The notes under the pieces: generated by a model
What the model was told of the DNA's origin: nothing
Databases searched by the model: none
The model's input: only the letters and a program-made list of their open reading frames with translations
Shown here: positions 49,614-59,870 of the stretch, piece by piece
Numbering within the stretch: position 1 is the stretch's first letter
Layout of the letters: every line of letters begins with the position of its first letter
Position numbers and translations under genes: made by a program
Source: Blastocystis sp. Blastoise
Taxonomy: Eukaryota; Sar; Bigyra; Opalinata; Blastocystidae
Length of the DNA: 64,000 nt
Direction of reading: 5' to 3'
Assembly: GCA_039096225.1 (NCBI GenBank)
Contig: JBBPEB010000028.1
Span: 838,501 to 902,500 of the forward strand

Positions 49614-50273
49614 ATAAATAAATACATATATTTTTTTAAAGTATTACGTATTTCTTTTTCTTCTTGAATTCTATTATTTTTGTCTTTATGTGTTTCCTGT
49701 ATCAATAGTTTTGTAGATAAAAAATAATAAAGTAATTAATAAGAGAATTCGTTTATTTGCTGCAATTTGGTCAAAGTTGTTATTCTTTTATAAGCTACTC
49801 TTGTCACATTCACATTAAAAATAAAATATATGATCACTCATACATATTTCATAAGAATATACTTAGAAAAAAGATCATTTTCATTTCTTTTTATTAGAAT
49901 TATCAATGTGAATTCTTTGAATAGACTTTAAATATCGTATAGAATAGTTCTTGAATACAAATCTGACGATATTTATATGATTTTTACACAATCCAGAATT
50001 ATTACTTTTGTTTTTCAAATATAAATAGTGAAATATATTTATAATATTATGTCATATAAGAATATAACACATATAATGAAGAATAAGTTTTGTAAATCAA
50101 AATAAATGAAGAATATCTTGAAGAAAGTTGTTGAATCTAATAATCACAAAAATCACATCTAAAATACTAGAGATTTGAGAAAAACAGATGAAAAAGATTA
50201 TTTTTTAAAATGGAACAAATAAATAAATTTTATTCTCTTTTCATATTATATTTTGTGATTAAATATATCGGAA
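49614..50273. other. Intergenic interval, no gene seen
   Basis: 660 bp between two plus-strand genes, without a coding frame, RNA gene or repeat that I recognise. The promoter of the Aurora kinase should be at its right end. Confidence 0.55.
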
Positions 50274-51553
50274 ATGGCTGAGACTGCTACAGTAGCTGCT
50301 ACTACAGCTGAACCCCAAGGTCAAGTTGACGATGGACTGACTAATATTTTGCCAAAGACAACATGGTGTTTAGAAGATTTTGATATCGGTAAACGTCTTG
50401 GAAAGGGCCGTTTTGGTCGTGTATACCTTGCTAAGGAACGTAAAAGTGATTTTGTGGTTGCTTTAAAGGTTATTCAGAAAAGTGAATTGACGAAGAACAA
50501 AGTTGAAAAGCAATTAAGAAGAGAAATTGAAATTCAAACGCATTTAAGACATAAGAATGTATTACGTATGTATGGTTATTTCCATGATGATAAGCGTGTG
50601 TTTTTGATTCTTGAATATAGTCCTAATGGTGAATTATATGCTGATTTAGTGAAGAAGAAGAAGTTTTCTGAAGAACGTTCTGCCATTTTAATGAAAGCTT
50701 TATGTGATGCTCTTCATTATTGTCATGAAAAACATGTTTTCCATAGAGATATCAAACCAGAAAATATTTTAATAGGATATAATGTATGCTTGAAATGTTT
50801 TTTTTTTAATAAATTGATTGATTCTTTTTATATTTATTAATTATGTTATATTTATTACATTCATTATTATTATATTTATTATTATTATGTTATATTTATT
50901 ATTATATTTAATTATGATTCTATATATATAAATATATATATCTATAGGATGAGCCAAAAGTCGCTGATTTCGGTTGGTCTGTTCATGCTAATCAGACTCG
51001 ACGTACCACCTTATGTGGCACATTAGATTATCTACCCCCTGAAATGGTCCTTAGTAAACCTCATGATCATACTGTATATATATAGTTATAGTTATTTATT
51101 ATATAATAATAATATCTCAAAAATTAATAATAATATAATAATAATAAAAAAAGAATTCTATTATATTTTAATATAAACTATATATTAATAAAAAATTAAT
51201 ATATATATATATATATATGCAGATATATGGTGTTTAGGTGTATTAACTTATGAGTTTTTAGTTGGTCATCCTCCATTTGAAGCTGAAGGGAAAGATGCTA
51301 CTTTTAAACGTATAACAAAATGTGATTTACAATTCCCTCCTACTGTATCTCTCTTAGCACAAGACTTCATTCGTAAAGTAAATTATTCATTTTTGTTTAT
51401 TATTTCTTATACTATATATTTATTCTATATTAATTAATTAATAATAATAAATATACATAGTTCTTGGTTTTAGAGCCTTCTCAGCGTATTGATTTAGCTA
51501 CTGTTCCGTATCATCCTTGGATCGTCAAGTATTGTGGTGAACCTGAAAACTAA
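50274..51553 (+). CDS. Aurora-type mitotic serine/threonine kinase
   Basis: Aurora kinases act at spindle poles and centromeres in mitosis. Four exons: 50274-50783, 50948-51073, 51219-51377, 51461-51553; 296 codons with TAA, the size of a single fungal or protist Aurora. After a 35-residue N-terminus: [18 protein letters not shown] (P-loop), ALKVI (Lys), [11 protein letters not shown] (catalytic loop), [10 protein letters not shown] (DFG-WS is Aurora-specific), [16 protein letters not shown] (T-loop with the phosphorylated Thr), [12 protein letters not shown] and [12 protein letters not shown]. The frame across 51074-51218 gives ...TADIWCLGV only if the intron ends at AT (51218); the AG at 51221-51222 leaves the frame broken. 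No second Aurora gene is visible, so A-like or B-like role cannot be judged. Confidence 0.95.
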
Positions 51554-51858
51554 ATACTATATATATATATATATTCTAATCATTTTATATTGAATGCTTA
51601 ATCATTCTTATTTCTGCGCTATTGTCACTATATATGGCTTGTTTTAATATTATTTATCATTAATTAACAACACTATGAGTAATTGTTTTACTAGTATGAA
51701 ATAAATCAATTATAAACATTGCTTTTTGAAATGCATACGAGAGACATCATTATTATTTTGTATTATAAACTATATCAATTGTGTCAACAGGAAAAACTTA
51801 AAATAACAATAAACCAAATAAATAAAACATATATATAAGAACAATGAATTAAGAATAA
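51554..51858. other. Intergenic interval between convergent genes
   Basis: 305 bp between the ends of the Aurora kinase (plus) and the exosome subunit (minus). It has no recognised feature. Confidence 0.5.
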
Positions 51859-53068
51859 TTAAGCAGAAATCAGTGCATTTCGAATAATAGTAGTGACTTG
51901 ATTACATCCATCAATACAATTAGCCATAGATTGAGCACATAAAAGACCTTCCATTGTTCCTTTGTGTGATACATAAACAACATTCTATATATATATATAT
52001 ATTTGTTAGTTATTAGATAATACAATAATAATAAATATATAATACATATATACTCTTGTAGAATTCATATATAATATATCTGTTTGTCCTGTAGCTCCTT
52101 CGAGTTCTTCTCCCGTTGGATCTGTAAGTATAATGTCATCTTTTATACACTATATAGTTATATATATATATATATAGATTTATCAATAATAAATATAATA
52201 ATAAATATAATAATAAATATAATAATAAATATAATAATAAATATAATAATAAATATAATAATAAATATAATAATAAATATAATAATAAATATAATAATAA
52301 ATATAATAATAAATATAATAATAATAATAAAACATACAGTTGTACATCCTCCAAGAAGACCATACATTTCGATTCCCGCGTTAGCAAGAGCGGTACTGGC
52401 AGCAAGACAACAAGGAATAAAAGATGCTAATATAAAGTATATAAATAATAATAATACTAATAATAATTATTATATAAATTAATGAATATATATAAATATA
52501 TATATATATACACCCGTCACTTTCTAGAATACATATATATATTTCAACCACTGACTTTGGGAAAGAGTTAATATTAACACAAGGAGTTAATGTAGATACT
52601 ACTTGAGCAGATAAATTTCTAGATTCATCATCCTAAAAGAAGAAACATAAAATAGCAAAAGAAAACAAAATGATTAAAAAGAAAACTGTATTAAAAACAA
52701 AAATTTTTAAAAGAAAAACTTTATTAAAGCCTAACTATTCAGAATAAGAATACATATTTAGTATTAAAAAAAATATGATATTTTATATTCCAAAATAGTT
52801 ATAAAAATATACATACTTGAATACGAGATCTGTATTGTGAACAAGAAAAAGGAGCATACTTGACATCACACCAGAGTTTACCTGAATCGCTGTATTCTCT
52901 TGAAAAAGGAGATTCACGTGGACCAAAAACACTGCAAATTACTTTTGTATTACCAATCTCAATGTAGCAACTACCTGTAGCTGTGGATACAGTTCCTGTA
53001 CATACGCTCATTGTTCGAATCTGATTAGTTTTTCTGTTATCTTTTCTTTGTACTTTATTCATCTCCAT
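51859..53068 (-). CDS. Exosome core RNase PH-like subunit, MTR3/EXOSC6 type
   Basis: A ring subunit of the RNA exosome, which degrades and trims RNA 3' ends. Exons: 53068-52817, 52632-52514, 52426-52338, 52149-52054, 51984-51859. Key stretches: RKDNRKTNQIRTM (family RxDGRxxxExR), GSCYIEIGNTKVICSVFGPRE, WCDVKYAPFSCSQ, SFPKSVVEIYICILESDG, LAASTALANAGIEMYGLL and TDPTGEELEGATGQTDI. The order and the LESDG plus NAGIEMY segments fit MTR3/EXOSC6 better than RRP41 or RRP46. Phosphorolytic residues are not kept, as expected for the eukaryotic ring. Summed exons give 682 nt, one more than a multiple of three: the canonical GT-AG pair around intron 52427-52513 breaks the frame, so either the splice is non-canonical or one base is wrong. 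Start taken at the ATG at 53068. Confidence 0.82.
52186..52330. repeat. 12-bp tandem repeat (AATAATAAATAT)n in an exosome-gene intron
   Basis: About eleven copies of a 12-bp unit fill the intron between the third and fourth exons of the MTR3-like gene. Long Ile or Leu frames on both strands across it are spurious. Confidence 0.9.
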
Positions 53069-53859
53069 AACTCCCAAGACTCTATATAGATATCTGATAG
53101 CAAAATAATGCAGATAAAGCAATAATACCTTTTATATACGCAAAAATTAAAATTTCCATAAAAATTCATTTCATTTTTTAAAGTTGGGTATTTATCTTAT
53201 ACAGTTTATGAGAATTCTTTATAAGCTTCAATTATGAATGTTAGCTGCATTCTACGTTTATAGGAGTTATTCAGTATAGTTTCTAAGCGTTTTTTTCTGT
53301 TCAATCATATTCTCGTTGCTAGAATTGCGTATTGGCATTCAAATATATTTATAAGAAAATGCTCTAGATTTGAAGAGTATATTTATAATTTAGAAGAATA
53401 CTACTTATGATGAATAATCACAATTTTGGTTTATTTGAATTGATTATGATAAATATGATGATGAATTAAACATCCTTAATGTGATACGAAGCTTTTATAA
53501 ACAGAATATTAGAGAAATCTATAGAATTCAATAAATACAATCAATGAATTGTATTTTTGAATGCTGAAAAGGGTATATATTTCTTTGAACAGTCTTTATT
53601 TTTATTATCATTGGCTTACAAATATATGAATATGATAATATCATAAATAAGTATGTGTTTACTAATTATTTAGAACAATTTATTATAAAAAGAGAAACAA
53701 AACATAAAAAAATGAGAGTCAGGGTTCAAATAACAACGTTTATACAACTATTTTATTTTTATATATATTTTTTTTGATTAAAAAATGTGAAGACAGATAA
53801 AATAATAAGTTAAAAAAAAAGAAATAGAGTACAAAAGAAAAAAAATTGAAAAATGATGT
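53069..53859. other. Intergenic interval, no gene seen
   Basis: About 790 bp between the start of the MTR3-like gene and the end of the Pat1 gene, both on the minus strand. An acceptor-like TCTATATAG just upstream of the MTR3 ATG (about 53082) hints at a 5' untranslated intron. Nothing else is recognised. Confidence 0.5.
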
Positions 53860-55727
53860 TTAAGAATTCATCGAAGTTAAAACATTTTCTAATTCTCCCA
53901 TTAAAATAGTCCAATTTTCTGCTGCTAATTTGACATCTTCTGAAGCATCGAATGAAGGTGTCATAGCTAATGTATCTCCTTTATTAAAGAATGCAGTGAA
54001 TATAGTAGCGTAGGGCTCTGTAGCTAAGAAATCAGGTATCATTTGAGCAGTAAGGGAATGAAAGAAACAATGTATGTTATTAATAATAATAATGATAAAT
54101 AGATAATAAATAGAATAATAAATAGAATAAATAATAAAAAAAAGAATACTAATAAATAGAATAAATGTAATAAATATAATAATAATAATAAAAAGAATAC
54201 TAATAAATAGAATAAATGTAATAAATATAATAATAATAATAAAAAGAATACTAATAAATAGAATAAATGTAATAAATAGAATAATAATAAAAGATATGTT
54301 TCAGAAGCTAATATATTTAATAGAGTCGACGTCACTACATCTAAGTTTACAATATCACTGTCAATAACACTCTGAATACAATTCACTATATTTGTATTCA
54401 CTTCTTGATCATTTTCTGTCCATTTATTTGTAGTATCTAACCATAATAATATATAAGGTAATAACACACCTAATATCACTTTCCAGCATGAAGGACATAA
54501 ATAAGGTTCAGCTTCTACTAATAATTTCTTACCCTATATACATATATAGTGGGTTTTTTATAGTATATAGTATTAATATATAGTATTTTATAGAATATAT
54601 ATATATAATATATATATATAATATATATATACTTTGATATGTTTCATCAGTTTAATAAGACTTTTATTCTTCACTGTAAAATTATTATCTTCTCCTTCTA
54701 AGAAGAAAGCCTGTTGAAGAGCTTTCACAGCATAAGTAAATCTCTATATATATATATATTATATATATATTATAGAACTAATTCTATGGAATCCAAAAAA
54801 ATAATAAGATATATTATTTAATAAAAAAAAAATTAAAAAAAAAAACATAAAATAATAATAATAATATATATATATACATGATATTCTTCAGGATTTGGTT
54901 TCCCTCCATTATTTGAATTATAAAACTCTCGTCTTTTTATTTTATCGATATCTAATAATGCATCATAACCTTGCTATATATATATATATTAAAAAATAAT
55001 AAATAACAAAAATAATCGTATATAATACGAATATAAACATTATAATAAATAAAAATAATCGTATATAATACGAATATAAATATTATAAAATAAAACAAAT
55101 CATATATACTTCAATTCTAGCCATTAATTTCCATTGTGTACCTTTGAATCCATTTTCATTCGTATCTTCTTCAGTATCATTCAGAGAAGGAACATCTATT
55201 AATAATCGTGGAGTACGAATATTATAACGAATATTAACGCCAAGTGCATGAGCTTTATTACTCCATTCTTTACTTTTCTTTAAAGAAATCTTTTTATCAA
55301 ATTGAATACGTTCTCGAATTTGCTGTTCAACATGAGTTGGAATCGCACGAACTGGAGCATTTGATTCAGGATAAGGATTCATACTTTCATTAACACGAAT
55401 ACGATAATAATCTTCAGAAAGATAATCATTCTCATATTGAATCGTATTAGCCATAGTAAGAACATACATTAATTCTTGAGGTCTCATATTCTTAGTTCCA
55501 TTCATCATTTTCCAATTATATTCCATTTCCATAGGAGACATTTGAACTCCATTTGGCATCATTCCAGAGTAATATGGGTTTTGAGCATACATTTGAGGTT
55601 GAGATTGACGTTGAAAAGGAGCTTGCATAGGTTGCTGAGGAAGATTCTGAAAAGGTGGAGTTTGCTTTATCACTTCAGCTGCAGGAATGTCTTCTGGAGG
55701 CTTAGGACTGTTGTCAAATAAACTCAT
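53860..55727 (-). CDS. Pat1-like mRNA decapping activator
   Basis: Pat1 links deadenylation to decapping in P-bodies by binding Lsm1-7, Dhh1 and Dcp2. Exons: 55727-55110, 54973-54878, 54743-54633, 54533-54298, 54049-53860; 417 codons with TAA. The N-terminus is short and Pro/Gln/Met-rich (KPPEDIPAAEVIKQTPPFQN). Then RPQELMYVLTMANTIQYEND and YLSEDYYRIRV match the Pat1 'E...V...Q...dpY..DYY' segment; ALGVNIRYNIRTPRLLIDVP matches 'LG....... pR.lI'; ARIEQGYDALLDIDKIKRRE and IKGKKLLVEAEPYL match the start of the helical C-terminal domain. The protein is much shorter than yeast or human Pat1 (about 770-800) because the N-terminal region is reduced. The last intron (54050-54297) fits best as AT-AC with 5' ATATCTTTT. 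Confidence 0.75.
54110..54292. repeat. Roughly 49-bp tandem repeat inside the last Pat1 intron
   Basis: A unit of about 49 bp containing AAAAAGAATACTAATAAATA is repeated three times, with shorter variants at the right-hand end. It occupies most of the intron and contains no usable AG acceptor on the coding strand near its end. Confidence 0.75.
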
Positions 55728-56151
55728 ACTATTCTGAGAATCATAGGTTAGTCATATAATACTCATAAAATACTTTTTAAACACGAAATATCGAGTTATT
55801 ACTAGTTTGTTTATTTGTTTAAAAAAAAATGAAAAGAAAACAGACTCTATTTCTCAAGTAGCAAAAATGCATTACATTATAGCGATATAATTTTATCCCG
55901 CGGTATTTAATGCTAAATAGCTATAAAATCATGTTTTCCAATGAAAAACAAATGACAAATAAAAAGATTCAAAAGAGAAACTATTACTCATAATGATGTC
56001 ACACTATCATTTCAAACATATTTTATATATAAATAAGCAAGACAATACATAGAAATTGTACATATATATATATAAATAAAGGTTTAAAGCAAAATTACTC
56101 AATATAAAAATGAAAATATAAATAAATAAAAAAAAAAATAAATGATTTTCA
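55728..56151. promoter_or_regulatory. Upstream region of Pat1 with a GC-motif copy
   Basis: About 424 bp between the Pat1 start and the end of WDR55, both on the minus strand. A copy of the GC motif (TTATCCCGCGGTATT) lies at 55893-55907, about 170 bp upstream of the Pat1 ATG, isolated in an AT-rich background. A promoter role is inferred from position. Confidence 0.5.
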
Positions 56152-56542
56152 TTAAAGATCACTAAAGAATGAGCTTTTCTTAGTTTTCTTGTTTTTAATA
56201 GCAGCTTGACTCTTTGTTTTTGGTTGGAAACCTCGTTTCTTCTCTTCAAATACTTCATTCTCAATTTCTTCATCACTTGAAAAATCATCTCTAGATCTCA
56301 TGGTTTCACGTTTTATTTGTTCTTTTAAAGATAAAGAAGCTTTAGATATATTCTTTTTCTTTTCTACTTGTTGTGATTTAGCAGTAACTTTAGTTCTTTG
56401 AGAAGTCTCTTTTTTATTCTTTTCTTTCTTTACTTGTTCTTTCTTATTTTGATTATCATCATTATCATTCGTTTTTTTAATTGTAGATTGATTTGAATCA
56501 ATATCTATATCATTATCTTCATCAACATTTAAGTTTTGTAAA

Positions 56543-56588
<46 letters not shown>

Positions 56589-57140
56589 CATTATTATCAC
56601 TATCTTTATCATCTTCATTATCATCATCTTCACTATCTTTATCATCATCTTCACTATCATCATCACTATCCTTTTCACTATCATCTTCATCACTATCTTT
56701 ATCATCTTCATCACTATCCTTTTCACTATCATCATCTTCATCATCATCTTCATCACTATCCTTTTCACTATCATCATCATCATCATCATCTTCATTCAAT
56801 ACAGAAACATCCCAAATACGTATAGCATTCTCACCATAAGTTGTACCTAAGAATTTTCTTGATTTGTTAAACTATATATATAGTATATAGATATACTATT
56901 AAATAACGTCAACAATATATATATATAATATATTAAAAAAAAAATCTTATAAAAATAGCTAATAAAAAAAGATAGTATAAATATACTTTCATTGTTTCTA
57001 CTGGATATCCTTTGTGTTGCCCAAGTATACCAATAAGTTTATTAGGTTGAATAGAGACAACTCTTAAATAACCATCGCAAGAACCTGTAACTACAGTACT
57101 TTCATCGATTTTAAGAATACAATCAACACTTTGAGGATGA

Positions 57141-57201
<61 letters not shown>

Positions 57202-58159
57202 AATATAGTAAATACAGAGAGAGAAAAATAATAAAAGAAAAAAATAATATATGAAAAATAGTAAAACAAAAAAATTGAAAATATTAAAAATGTTTATTTG
57301 CTTATTAAAATGTTTTATATATATACATAATAGCAAAAAATTGATAATATATAAATAATATTCTTATTGTATAATATATATATACCTGCAATACGGTCAT
57401 GAATATTCTCCCATTCTCCCCAGTTAAATATATTAAGAGCGCCATTTTGAGTACCTATAACTACTTTATGACCATCCTATATATATATATATATAGAATA
57501 TAGAAGAGAAAATAATATATATATATATAATATAGAAGAGAAAATAATATATATATATATCTAGAATATCCAATACAAAAGATATTAAAATATATATAAT
57601 AATAATAAATAGATATAATAATCAGTATATATACTTTAACAGTACATATAGAGAGAAGTTCATCTTCTAGACTATCTGTTTGCCCTACAAATGACCGTGT
57701 GTTCATGTCCATTACCGCGAGACTTCCATCAGCACTATAGAATCATGAATAGGAATAAGAAGTATAAATATAGTATTAATAAGAAGTATCAATATATTAT
57801 TAATAATATAAATATATTATTAATAGTATAAATATATTATTAATAATATAAGTATATTATTAATAATATAAATATATTTTTAATAATATACAAATATATT
57901 ATTAATAATATAAATATACTATTAATAATATACAAATATATTATTAATAATATAAATACTTATTAATAGTATAAATATAATAATGATGATACAAAAAAAT
58001 CAATTGTCTATATACCTTGTCCATAAAAGTGTTTTTTGATCTTTATTATATTCAAATGCAGAAATATAATCTTCATTCTTTTTCATTAGTTTAATACAAG
58101 ATCTAGAATCACGAATATCCCATAACTATAATGAAATCATAATTATAGAAGATTAAAAG

Positions 58160-58191
<32 letters not shown>

Positions 58192-58709
58192 TAATTATAA
58201 TAATAAATATACTCTTATTTCTCCTTCTTCATCTCCAGAAATAAAAACATTATCATCAAATAAATACATTGAAGAAAGACCAGCCATATGATGACAATCA
58301 TCTGTTGTTTTCCATATGATATTCTCTAAAAATATATTAAATTATCTATAAAATTAATTTTAGAATTACTGTCTAAATCAGAAATTGTAATATGAGAGTT
58401 AGCTGAACCCGTATAAAGTCGATTTCCTTCTTCATTCAATTGAAATGAACGAATCGATTGATCATATAGTTGATGACTAAACACTAACTCACTCTTTCGT
58501 TTTACAAATTTATATCTAATATAAATAACAAATAATTATAAAGAATAAACATACCCTTCGACAACACCACTAATTAAACTTGCATATACAATATCACTTG
58601 TTCTGTGAAAATCTAAACCAAAAGCCTAGAGTAATTTATATACAAAATAAAATAGAAAATAAAAAGATACAATGTCTGATGTGCGGACAGTTCCGTTTAA
58701 TGTAGCCAT
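56152..58709 (-). CDS. WD40 protein WDR55/Jip5, ribosome biogenesis
   Basis: WDR55 (Jip5 in yeast) is a nucleolar WD40 protein needed for rRNA processing. Nine exons: 58709-58671, 58625-58555, 58515-58370, 58325-58213, 58125-58016, 57734-57635, 57476-57386, 57141-56987, 56871-56152; 515 codons with TAA, all GT-AG. Start MATLNGTVRTSDI. Blades are visible as LYTGSANSHITISDLD, FISGDEEGEIRLWDIRDS, LLWTSADGSLAVMDM, VIGTQNGALNIFNWGEW, VVTGSCDGYLRVVSIQPNK and LGTTYGENAIRIWDVSV. The phrase IQPNKLIGILGQHKGYPVE is a close match to the WDR55 signature (i.PNk.lGvvg.H..fPvE). The tail after the last blade is a 100-residue Asp/Glu/Ser run with poly-Asn, then a Lys-rich end (KNKKTKKSSFFSDL), longer than in most homologues. 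Confidence 0.9.
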
Positions 58710-58940
58710 CTAAATAAATCAATAATGAAAATATGTTCTTAATAGCATATACATTTCAACAATTCTTCTTTAGAAAAGTAAATACGTTATTATTTTAAAA
58801 AGAAAGGAACACTCCAGAAATCGTTACAAAATTGAAAAAATGAAAATAGAGTGGACTGTTCGTTTAATCCCGCGAAATTACTTTTCATAACTGGAAAAAC
58901 GAAAATAATTAGATAAGGTTTTTATCATTGAATTTGAAGA
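58710..58940. promoter_or_regulatory. Divergent promoter with an E2F-like GC site
   Basis: 231 bp between the starts of WDR55 (minus) and the TANGO6-like gene (plus). At 58868-58877 it carries TCCCGCGAAA, which is the classical E2F/DP binding core (TTTCGCGGGA on the other strand). This is the only GC-rich element in the interval. It is also a variant of the palindrome found in nearby exons. Confidence 0.55.
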
Positions 58941-59824
58941 ATGCCAAGTTTATTTGATGATGAATTATGTACTGAGATTCAAAAGAATTTAATTTCAATT
59001 CATGAAGCGACTCTGAATAAAGATGTTTCAAAAGTTGTCAATTATTTGAGTCAAATCACATCTGAAATGAATGAAATAATCGATAAATATATTGAAATGC
59101 ATGGAAATGAACCATCTAAAGATACTACTGTAAATATCTCGCAAGTTGCGTTAATTCGTGCATCTCTTGCTCTTATGGATGTATGGGGTATTATGCCATA
59201 TTTAAAACCTTATTGTGGTCAAAGAATAAATGATGGCCCTTATGTAAATTCATTTGTTGTCACAAAAGAACAATTGGAAGTCATTCAAACAGAAATAAAA
59301 ACAATGCCAACTCCAAATTCTTTACATTTCTTATTAAGTGTTATGATAAAAGCCTCTAAAGTAAGATATCTACAAGAAACTGTGTTTATTCATTTCTTTC
59401 CTAATATACTTGCTCTTTGTTTATGTTTACAAAATTCACAAGATTATAAATGTAATTATATATAAAATATTATGAATATATTTAGTATTTATATTTCTAT
59501 ATAGTATTCATGAATTCTGATATTCAACAAGATATTCAGTTTTTTTTTGATTTTATTCAGAATTATCCTTTTCAAATGGTACTTCCAGCTTGCTTTAAAC
59601 TTATTAAATATGTATATATATTATTAGATATTTTATATTTAATATATTTATATATTTATTTTATAGATTATATTATATTTTATTTTGTATATATATATAG
59701 GGAATGAAAACACCTCAGTATATACGTGAATATTGCAGTTATTTGATTGGTTACTATACTTCATTAACCAATGGAATTCTCAATATTTCACTCTTACTTC
59801 TTTCAGATACTATGAAACCCACTA

Positions 59825-59870
<46 letters not shown>

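Noticed and set aside
54110-54292. CRISPR-like or mobile repeat array
   Set aside because: The units are contiguous, AT-only and lie in an intron, with no spacers. It is a minisatellite.
56529-56825. Met- or His-rich frames overlapping the acidic tail of WDR55
   Set aside because: They are other-frame and antisense shadows of the Asp/Glu/Asn codon runs in the real gene.
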